Position numbers and translations under genes: made by a program
Source: Fidelibacterota bacterium
GTDB taxonomy: Bacteria; Marinisomatota; Marinisomatia; Marinisomatales; UBA1611
NCBI GenBank assembly: GCA_002722105.1
Contig: PBKF01000051.1
Location: forward strand, 26,078-52,341
DNA length: 26,264 bases
Reading direction: 5' to 3'
Shown here: positions 17,486 to 26,264 of the stretch, piece by piece
Numbering within the stretch: position 1 is the first letter of the stretch
How the letters are laid out: each line of letters opens with the position of its first letter
The notes under the pieces: generated by a model
Databases searched by the model: none
What the model was told of the DNA's origin: nothing
Seen by the model: only the letters and a program-made list of their open reading frames with translations

Positions 17486-17492
17486 AAATACC

Positions 17493-17522
17493 ATAATTTT
17501 TATATCTGAATATAAAAATTAT
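17493..17522 (-). repeat. Perfect 13-bp inverted repeat / hairpin in the leader of the aminotransferase gene
   Basis: ATAATTTTTATAT at 17493-17505 and ATATAAAAATTAT at 17510-17522 are exact reverse complements with a 4-base loop. In the mRNA they form an all-A/U 13-bp stem 7 bases before the GGAG site of the aminotransferase and 15 bases after the PseB stop. No U-run follows, so a Rho-independent terminator is unlikely. An RNA-processing or stabilising element, or a translation modulator, is possible. Its AT-only composition means part of the match may be chance, though 13 perfect pairs with a tetraloop is a strong match. Confidence 0.6.
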
Positions 17523-17537
17523 TGTCATAAAAAATAA

Positions 17538-20305
<2,768 letters not shown>

Positions 20306-20378
20306 AAGAAGTACTAATAAAGTATATTTATTTTCTTTTCATCGTTAAAACTTCTCTAACATGAAAGATTTTAAGATC
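20306..20378 (-). promoter_or_regulatory. Intergenic gap with a possible weak internal promoter before the ABC transporter gene
   Basis: On the minus strand a TATACT hexamer (20321-20326) is preceded by TTAACG (20343-20348) with a 16-base spacer, similar to a sigma-70 promoter. The implied transcript leader would be only about 8 bases long, which makes it doubtful. A 6-bp AT-only inverted repeat (AATAAA at 20316-20321 and TTTATT at 20327-20332) overlaps it. Treat as a weak candidate. Confidence 0.2.
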
Positions 20379-21536
20379 TTAATCATAATTTAATTTTTTG
20401 GATAGATGATGCATAAAGCTAGTCTTATTCTCTTCTGGAGTAGTTGAAGGTCTTCCTATTTCTGCTCTCCAACCTTTTTTTAATCTAATCTCAAGGAAGA
20501 TAGGACCGTTTAGATCTCTAATAGTATTTAATGTTTTAACTAAATCCTCTTCATTAGAGACAGAAAATACATTCTCGTAACCACTGTTTTTTGCTATATC
20601 ACTTAAATTTATATCAAAGGCTGTAGTTTTCTGTCCTCCAACAGAGTCATGCGCCCCATTGTTTAAGACAATATGAAATAGATTTTTTTGTTTACTACTT
20701 CCAATAGTTGTCATAGAACCCATATGCATAATAATTGCACCATCTCCATCTAAACAAATTACTCTTCTATCTGGTTGACTAATGGCAATTCCAAGAGCTA
20801 TTTGATTGGCGTGCCCCATTCCACCAACGACTAGAAAATCATGATCAAGAAACTTACCATGCTTACTTCTAAGTTCATATAGCTCTCTAGAAGGTAAGCC
20901 AGTTGTGCAAACGTATATGTCACCTCTATCTACATTGCTATTTTTTATAACCAAATCTATAGCCTTTTCTCTAGATAACAGGTATTTTGATTCCTCTTGT
21001 TTTATTGAATATTTTTCAAAAAAATCTTTTTTAACCACCAAGGCATATATCTGATTCTCGGATTTAGATTTGGTTACACATGCCTCTACCTCTTTTTTTA
21101 CTTGATCGTTATTCATTTTTGAATCGAGAACTTTATAAGGTATTTCCATAACATCTAGTAAATCTAGGGTAATACGTCCTTGTTTTTTATGTTGCGGTTC
21201 ATCTTTAGTTTCAGGCTCCCCTCTCCAACCAATCATTAGAATACCTGGAATAGAATAAACATCTTTATCTGATAAAGACAACAAAGGATTGACTAAATTA
21301 CCAAGGCCTGAATTTTGGAGATATATTAACGGTACATTACCAGTTGATAGGTGATGGCCGATACCCAAAGCTAACGCACTACCTTCGTTTGCAGCAATAA
21401 TATGCTGATCATTATTTAATGTTTCATTTATATAGTAACAAAACGATTTTAGAAGAGAATCTGGAACACCGGTATAGAATTCGACGCCACTATCTTTCAA
21501 CGCTTCGTAAAATAATATAGGTGAAATCTTTTTCAA
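20379..21536 (-). CDS. ppd: Phosphonopyruvate decarboxylase (TPP-dependent)
   Basis: The 385-residue enzyme has FYTGVPDSLLK near the N-terminus, AANEGSA with the cofactor-activating Glu51, and the TPP/Mg2+ motif GDGAIIMHMGSM from 264 with Asn292-Asn293 downstream. Its length matches the Ppd/AepY family. It turns phosphonopyruvate into phosphonoacetaldehyde, pulling the unfavourable PEP mutase reaction forward. The start is a TTG; no in-frame ATG occurs before the conserved GVPDS segment. It lies downstream of the SDR gene and together with the PepM and transaminase fusions makes an AEP pathway. Sulfopyruvate decarboxylase is related, but the PEP mutase neighbour settles the role. Confidence 0.92.
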   Translation of the reverse strand: MKKISPILFYEALKDSGVEFYTGVPDSLLKSFCYYINETLNNDQHIIAANEGSALALGIGHHLSTGNVPLIYLQNSGLGNLVNPLLSLSDKDVYSIPGILMIGWRGEPETKDEPQHKKQGRITLDLLDVMEIPYKVLDSKMNNDQVKKEVEACVTKSKSENQIYALVVKKDFFEKYSIKQEESKYLLSREKAIDLVIKNSNVDRGDIYVCTTGLPSRELYELRSKHGKFLDHDFLVVGGMGHANQIALGIAISQPDRRVICLDGDGAIIMHMGSMTTIGSSKQKNLFHIVLNNGAHDSVGGQKTTAFDINLSDIAKNSGYENVFSVSNEEDLVKTLNTIRDLNGPIFLEIRLKKGWRAEIGRPSTTPEENKTSFMHHLSKKLNYD

Positions 21537-21560
21537 TGTTTAGTTTTATATAGCAAAGCT

Positions 21561-22430
21561 TTATTCTGTTTCTGAAGAGATTTCCGATATCAGCTCCAAA
21601 AGACCTTGCCCTATATCAATATATTCTCTAGAAACAAGCTTAACTGAGCTTTTAGGCACATATTGATATGGTGTAAGTTTATAGTGACTATCGCTAGAGG
21701 ACTTAGGATTAAAATTAACTGATACTTCAACATCCATTATTTCAGCAATCATTTCAAGAAGCTCTTCTTGTGTGAGGACTTGAAGGCCGCTAAGGGTAAC
21801 AGCCTTTTGGAGATAGTCATCTGTTAGTAGGTCTACACTCATTCTTGCTGCATCAATTACATTTATATACTCTCTTTTTTCTTTACCAGTGCCGTTAAAT
21901 GTAATTTTCTTATTTTTAATCATCTCTGTAACAATCTTTCTTACTCCATTCCACGGCTGAGCTCTTGGTCCATATAATGAGCCGTATCTAAGTATCGTGT
22001 AATCAAGTCCATTATTCTCATGAAACACTTCAATTAAAGCCTCCGCGGATTGCTTAGAAGCCCTATAAAATGAGCCATGTCTGCTATAAACATAGAGTGT
22101 GGATCCGTACATGAGCCTAACCGAATGTTCAGCGCATAAAGACATGACAATTGAACTACCTATTATATTTCCAGAAATTGTATTTAAAGGATTCTCATCT
22201 GCCTCACCAATATCGGCAATTCCTGCCATATGATAGACTGCGTCTGAGTTTGAGATTTCTTTCTCAAGAGCTTCTGTATCAGAAATGTCTCCTTGTACTA
22301 CTCTCTGTTTTTCTCCGGCCCATACTGAATCTTGTTTATCGAATATAGTAACTTCGTTTTCTCGGGAGGTAAGTTCATCCGCTATATGACTTCCTAAAAA
22401 CCCTGAGCCGCCAATTACTAATATTTTCAT
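21561..22430 (-). CDS. Extended SDR / NDP-sugar epimerase-dehydratase-like protein
   Basis: The 289-residue protein has GGSGFLG for NAD(P) binding at the N-terminus, a HMAGIADIGEAD segment, and a catalytic FYRASKQSAE motif (YxxxK). It looks like a UDP-glucose 4-epimerase-type SDR. It sits inside the phosphonate block, between the CT-transaminase fusion and Ppd. No standard AEP enzyme belongs to this family, so it may make the sugar that receives the phosphonate or act on a phosphonate derivative. This is inference. Confidence 0.8.
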   Translation of the reverse strand: MKILVIGGSGFLGSHIADELTSRENEVTIFDKQDSVWAGEKQRVVQGDISDTEALEKEISNSDAVYHMAGIADIGEADENPLNTISGNIIGSSIVMSLCAEHSVRLMYGSTLYVYSRHGSFYRASKQSAEALIEVFHENNGLDYTILRYGSLYGPRAQPWNGVRKIVTEMIKNKKITFNGTGKEKREYINVIDAARMSVDLLTDDYLQKAVTLSGLQVLTQEELLEMIAEIMDVEVSVNFNPKSSSDSHYKLTPYQYVPKSSVKLVSREYIDIGQGLLELISEISSETE

Positions 22431-22459
22431 GATTTTCTTATATTTAAAATTAGTTTTCT

Positions 22460-23770
22460 CTATTTAGGGCTAGCTAAAGAGATTCTATCAAGTAAATTTA
22501 CTTCATCGTAATGGATTTCGCCAAAATGACAAATTACTGATCCTGTTAAATCTGATCTAGGCGTATATAAGACAATATTATCATCATTTGCTAATACTTC
22601 ACCTTCTATATAAGTACATAACAAAGGTTGATTATCTTTGCGTACTAGTTTTGGCCATTTCTTCAAAACAAGATCTTTGCTATTGGAAACCCGTTTTTTT
22701 AAACACTCATGAATACCCATAACTCCATATAGAGAAGCAAGAGCATGGTAAGCACCTGTAACCATTTTGTTTCTGTGAGTTTCTAAATTAAAGTAAAAAA
22801 GGTCGCTAGATTTAGGGATTAAATGGTCTTTATATGCTACAAAACATGCTCCAGTAAGACCAAATAGACCCTTGCAAGAACTGAACGCCATAACATCTGC
22901 AAGTTCATGTTTATCCTCTAGCCCTATGGAACCTGTGGCATCTACGTATAATTTAGCCTCACATTTATCAGCTAATTCTCTAATTTGAGCTAAGTCTAAT
23001 TTTAAAGCAATAGAGGTTTCAGTGTACACGCACATTACCCAATCGAACTTTTCATTAATATCTTCTAAGTCTTGATGGTCACATATCTTTATGTTGCTAT
23101 CTTTTGGCAGTAACTTTTCAAGCCTATCACTATAGTATCCTGTAGAAACTAACAAGATTTTACCTTGAACGAAATTGTGTGCTGCTAGTTCTAGAGCAAA
23201 AGTTGAGGAACCTTGAGCAACTATTAATTTGTCCTGACCACAAAGATGTTTAATCCAATTTGAAACACTTTCATAAATTTCACTATATTCAGTGTCTCCA
23301 CGTCCGAAGACTGGTTTTACTGAAATAAGATTTTCATGCAAAACAACTGCGGGGCCTGGCGTAAGCATTAATTTTTGATTATTAATGCTTGTTATGCTTT
23401 CAAGGGCTTTGTGCCTAAGCAGTGTACTGCTTATACCTTCGGTTCTAGGAAGTAATTTCAACCTTTCTTCATTTATTTTATTAGAGTTGTCATCACCGTG
23501 GACAAGTAAATCAATATTATACTTGTCTAAAATTGCTTCATCTATCATCCAAGGAGTACTAACAACCTCAGAAACATATTTGATAGATTCTAAAACTTCT
23601 TTTCTGTGTTCAAAAGCCAATTCAGGATAAAAATATTTTTTTTTCCTAATCTCTTCATCGCTTGTGAGACCAACAATTACCTTTCCATATTTAGAAGCAT
23701 TTTTTAATAAGCGTATATGCCCATGATGAATTAATGTAGCAGACATATCGACCATTATTCTTTTGCTCAT
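22460..23770 (-). CDS. HxGH cytidylyltransferase-like domain fused to an AEP-transaminase-like class V aminotransferase
   Basis: The 436-residue protein has two parts. Residues 1-125 form an HxGH nucleotidyltransferase (HHGH at 15-18, VHGDDNSN at 90-97, RTEGISSTLLR at 109-119), as in TagD- or phosphocholine/ethanolamine-type cytidylyltransferases. Residues 133-430 resemble 2-aminoethylphosphonate:pyruvate transaminase (PhnW): LTPGP at 136-140, VDATG with Asp277 and SSCKGLFG with the PLP lysine Lys300. The first part would activate and the second make AEP from phosphonoacetaldehyde. Treponema PntC is a known transaminase fused to an AEP cytidylyltransferase, though, as I recall, with a different nucleotidyltransferase fold. 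Thus this is probably a one-protein AEP to CMP-AEP route. The ATG lies 9 bases after the PepM stop. Confidence 0.87.
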   Translation of the reverse strand: MSKRIMVDMSATLIHHGHIRLLKNASKYGKVIVGLTSDEEIRKKKYFYPELAFEHRKEVLESIKYVSEVVSTPWMIDEAILDKYNIDLLVHGDDNSNKINEERLKLLPRTEGISSTLLRHKALESITSINNQKLMLTPGPAVVLHENLISVKPVFGRGDTEYSEIYESVSNWIKHLCGQDKLIVAQGSSTFALELAAHNFVQGKILLVSTGYYSDRLEKLLPKDSNIKICDHQDLEDINEKFDWVMCVYTETSIALKLDLAQIRELADKCEAKLYVDATGSIGLEDKHELADVMAFSSCKGLFGLTGACFVAYKDHLIPKSSDLFYFNLETHRNKMVTGAYHALASLYGVMGIHECLKKRVSNSKDLVLKKWPKLVRKDNQPLLCTYIEGEVLANDDNIVLYTPRSDLTGSVICHFGEIHYDEVNLLDRISLASPK

Positions 23771-23779
23771 ATTCAGATC

Positions 23780-25078
23780 TTATTTTGTACCAGGTATAAA
23801 TTCTAAAATGTCTTTTATGGGCATACATTTTGGTTCTGCTTCTTCACTTCTAGCATTTGTTAAGATTGATTTAGCAACCTCTGACATTGCTGGATAGGCC
23901 GCTCTTAGCATGTGATTAGCATAAATCACTATATTAACGCCTAACTTTACAAATTCTTCAACAGTCACAGAATTGAAGCTACTTGGAACAACAATTACAG
24001 GAGTTGTAGTATCATCTTTTCTAAATTTAGACATAAACTCTATAATTTCAGTAGGATCTTTTTTCCGTGAATGTATCATTATCCCATCTGCACCTGCTTT
24101 CATATACTCCTTAGCTCTTATTAAAGCATCATCCATGCCTGCATCTAGAATTAACGATTCAATTCTTGCAAAAATCATAAAATCGTCACTAATTTGAGCT
24201 GCCTTACCAGCTTTAATTTTCTGACAGAAATTTTCAATACTGTCTTGCGTTTGTTCAACATCAGTTCCAAATAATGAATTTTTCTTTAAACCTGTTTTGT
24301 CTTCAATAACTACAGCACTTACTCCTGTTCTTTCAAGACTCTTAACTGTAAATTCAAAGTGCTCTATCTTTCCTCCTGTATCTCCATCAAATATCATAGG
24401 TTTAGTTGTGACTTCAAATATTTCATTAACTGTATTGAGTCGAGAAGTAATATCAACCGCTTCAATATCTGGTTTACCCTTAGAAGTTGAATCAGTTAAA
24501 GAGCTTGACCAAATACAATCAAAACTAACTTTTTTACCCTTTCTATCAACTATTGTGTTTTCAGTTATTAAGGCGCTGAGGGCATTGTGCGCTTCAAGTA
24601 CCAATAATATTTCTTTATTCAGAACCAATTGTTTTAAACGCTGCATTCTAGTTACCGAAGTTATACCTAAAGCCATCAATTGATTCTTTACATTTTGATC
24701 GCTAATTTCTGCACTGTATTCTACTTCAATGAGTTTTCCTCCCCACTCCTTCAGTAAAGCCAAGGCCTCTTCGCGATATTGTGATTGAGGACCATTAACC
24801 CAGTCATCGCCATGAACAACGAAGTCAGGTTTTAATTCTAGTAAGTTCTTCTTATAGCTTGCAGTGTCTTGTGCTATAACCTTAGAAACCATCTTTAAAT
24901 CTTCTAGAACTTCGAGTCTTTGTTGATATTTGAGGTATGCAATATCTCCAAGTTCTGTAATTGCCGTAGAGGTCAGCAAGCCAACAGTTACTTCTCCATG
25001 CTTGCTTGCTTCTCTAAGAATCTTAATATGTCCAGCATGAAGAAGATCTGCTATTAAGGATACATAAACTGTTTTCAT
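23780..25078 (-). CDS. pepM: Phosphoenolpyruvate mutase with N-terminal HxGH cytidylyltransferase-like domain
   Basis: The 432-residue protein has an HxGH domain at 1-135 (HAGH at 14-17, VHGDDW at 88-93) and PEP mutase at 145-430. The mutase shows SLTDSTSKGKPD near 193-204, DGDTGG at 231-236 and EDKTGLKKNS at 259-268, the last being the PepM signature that separates it from isocitrate lyase relatives. It converts PEP to phosphonopyruvate, the first C-P bond-forming step. The N-terminal domain lacks the RTxGISST-type segment (ISDQ at 125-128 instead), so its transferase activity is doubtful. PepM proteins fused this way are known. The gene begins the phosphonate block, 28 bases after the O-antigen-ligase-like gene. 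Confidence 0.93.
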   Translation of the reverse strand: MKTVYVSLIADLLHAGHIKILREASKHGEVTVGLLTSTAITELGDIAYLKYQQRLEVLEDLKMVSKVIAQDTASYKKNLLELKPDFVVHGDDWVNGPQSQYREEALALLKEWGGKLIEVEYSAEISDQNVKNQLMALGITSVTRMQRLKQLVLNKEILLVLEAHNALSALITENTIVDRKGKKVSFDCIWSSSLTDSTSKGKPDIEAVDITSRLNTVNEIFEVTTKPMIFDGDTGGKIEHFEFTVKSLERTGVSAVVIEDKTGLKKNSLFGTDVEQTQDSIENFCQKIKAGKAAQISDDFMIFARIESLILDAGMDDALIRAKEYMKAGADGIMIHSRKKDPTEIIEFMSKFRKDDTTTPVIVVPSSFNSVTVEEFVKLGVNIVIYANHMLRAAYPAMSEVAKSILTNARSEEAEPKCMPIKDILEFIPGTK

Positions 25079-25106
25079 ATGTTTTTTTAATTTAATTAAG
25101 AAATAA

Positions 25107-26264
25107 TTATACTTCGAGTTTAAGATTCTTTTTTGATATTAATACAAGATAGTAAATCAAATAAAGCCACCATAGATTAAATAAGGAACTAAACATAAAA
25201 AATAAAATAGCGGAGACCATGTAAGAATCCAAAATTACAGTTGGATTATTTTTTACTAACAGAATGCGCTTAACTGAACTTATTTGCTTTAAGAGTACGC
25301 ATAATATAAAAAATAAACCTGCAATTCCAAAAGGAATGAGAAAATCTACATAAGTATTATGAGAGCTGAGTTTTTCTTTACTTCCAACGTTGCTCTGAAA
25401 GCTATCTATTTCCTTAACTAGTGCACTAGTTAATGCCGAGTCATCGTTTCCTTCTTCAGAAATATCAATTGCTATTCTATCTTCATTCATCAAGAAAGTT
25501 TGACTTCCTGGGCCTCCTCCCACAGGAAAGACCTCTTGGAATAGTTCATATGACCTTATGCTAATAGTTAGTCTATGGATAGAAGATTTATAGGCTTCGA
25601 CATCTCCTGAAACTATATTTTGATATTGAATAATAGAAAACAATAAAATAGTAGGTGTAAGCAGAAGAAGAACAATATATTTCTTGATCTTAAAAGTGAA
25701 AGGAGAAATATCAAAACCAGATCTATAGAAAAGTGCAGCAAGAATGATAAGCATTGCTCCTAAACTTGTTCTATCCTTTGTAGCTATAATTCCAAAAAGA
25801 AAACAAGAGACAGCTAAGGAAAGTTTGGTAAGAGATGTTCTTTGAAAGACAAGAATATGTGCTACAAGTCCTGCTATTAAAAACTGACCAGCAAGTATGT
25901 ATGAATTTATTCCTCCATTATATCTGTATCCAGCCAATTCATCTGAAGATAAGAAATTTATGCCAAATATGGGTAGTAAATAATAGAAAACAGATCCTAT
26001 CACTATTAAATAAGAAATATTTCTTATTAAGAGAATACTCCTAAATAGCTGTTTGATTGGTGTAACAATTACTGCAAGTGAAGCAATAATAATAGATATA
26101 AATTTAATTAGACTATTAAAGCTCCACCAAGAAGAACTGGCTCTATCAAAAAAGCCAATCTCAAATAAATAAAACATCACAAAGCCATAAAACAATAAAA
26201 ATAAATGTAATAAGAATATATTTTTATTTTGTGAATTAAGTCCTTTTCCAGAATATAAAGTAGA
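25107..26264 (-). CDS. O-antigen ligase/polymerase-family membrane protein, 5' end outside the window
   Basis: The reading frame stays open to the right edge, with no start needed inside the window, so the gene probably begins beyond 26264. At least 385 residues are visible. It has many hydrophobic helices and a large polar loop (GGGPGSQ, then SSHNTYVDF before IPFGIAG), the pattern of WaaL/Wzy-type proteins in which the loop His is functional. Such proteins either join O-antigen to the lipid core or polymerise repeat units. A ligase with a PglK-like flippase is consistent with a transferred glycan. An earlier TTG-based start at 26195 is not needed, since the upstream codons are open and hydrophobic. 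Confidence 0.78.
   Translation of the reverse strand, partial: STLYSGKGLNSQNKNIFLLHLFLLFYGFVMFYLFEIGFFDRASSSWWSFNSLIKFISIIIASLAVIVTPIKQLFRSILLIRNISYLIVIGSVFYYLLPIFGINFLSSDELAGYRYNGGINSYILAGQFLIAGLVAHILVFQRTSLTKLSLAVSCFLFGIIATKDRTSLGAMLIILAALFYRSGFDISPFTFKIKKYIVLLLLTPTILLFSIIQYQNIVSGDVEAYKSSIHRLTISIRSYELFQEVFPVGGGPGSQTFLMNEDRIAIDISEEGNDDSALTSALVKEIDSFQSNVGSKEKLSSHNTYVDFLIPFGIAGLFFILCVLLKQISSVKRILLVKNNPTVILDSYMVSAILFFMFSSLFNLWWLYLIYYLVLISKKNLKLEV

Noticed and set aside
17476..17487. TTG at 17487 as the aminotransferase start
   Set aside because: It overlaps the GGAG site, which lies 6 bases before the ATG at 17475, so the ATG is better.
20379..21536. TPP enzyme as acetolactate synthase or sulfopyruvate decarboxylase
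   Set aside because: Its size, GVPDSLLK segment and placement with PEP mutase and AEP transaminase fit phosphonopyruvate decarboxylase.
24297..24683. Plus-strand open frame of 128 codons opposite the PepM fusion gene, and other shorter plus-strand frames across the window
   Set aside because: All lie opposite strong minus-strand genes with family motifs, show no recognisable domain, and have low-complexity Ser/Leu/Phe content typical of shadows in AT-rich DNA.

Overview
The window is one dense, single-direction gene cluster for making, modifying and exporting a surface glycan. All 24 recognised genes lie on the minus strand, so transcription runs from high to low coordinates. Most gaps are under 75 bases and many neighbours overlap, including four-base stop/start overlaps, so it reads as one long operon or a few coupled ones. 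The DNA is clearly AT-rich. The gene set (PglK/MsbA-like flippase, O-antigen ligase/polymerase, UDP-GlcNAc 4,6-dehydratase, NeuB-like synthase) points to a low-GC Gram-negative bacterium. I cannot name the taxon. I saw no rRNA, tRNA, IS element, CRISPR array or strong terminator.

Region A (25107-26264, right edge): a membrane O-antigen ligase/polymerase-type protein, cut at its 5' end by the window. Region B (20379-25078): an aminoethylphosphonate module. It has PEP mutase fused to an N-terminal HxGH cytidylyltransferase-like domain, an AEP-transaminase-like class V aminotransferase fused to a second HxGH domain, an extended SDR, and phosphonopyruvate decarboxylase. The expected route is PEP to phosphonopyruvate to phosphonoacetaldehyde to 2-aminoethylphosphonate (AEP), then perhaps CMP-AEP. 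Region C (18566-20305): an ABC flippase.

Region D (12740-18548): a nonulosonic-acid (sialic-acid-like) module. It holds a PseB-type dehydratase, a DegT-family aminotransferase, an aldo/keto reductase, an SpsF-type cytidylyltransferase, an RmlD-like reductase and a NeuB-family synthase. PseG-like hydrolase and GNAT PseH-like acetyltransferase are not seen. Region E (7263-12758): a GT2 glycosyltransferase, a DUF4910 peptidase-like protein, an ANL adenylate-forming enzyme, an inositol-monophosphatase-family enzyme, a small VOC protein and an AAC(3)-fold acetyltransferase, which look like tailoring steps. Region F (1-7266): a LIC12162-family transferase, a NeuA-like CMP-sugar synthetase, a SAM methyltransferase with a Cys4 motif, a GT-B-like protein of unknown role, a 2-hydroxyacid dehydrogenase and a GMC oxidoreductase that runs off the left edge.

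Together the genes suggest an exported glycan that carries a modified nonulosonic acid and a phosphonate (probably AEP). Both branches draw on PEP and on CTP activation. The most distinctive points are the paired HxGH fusions with complementary motif losses, the incomplete-looking nonulosonate pathway with unusual accessory enzymes, the ANL/IMPase/VOC/AAC(3) block of unknown chemistry, and a perfect 13-bp hairpin just before the aminotransferase ribosome binding site.
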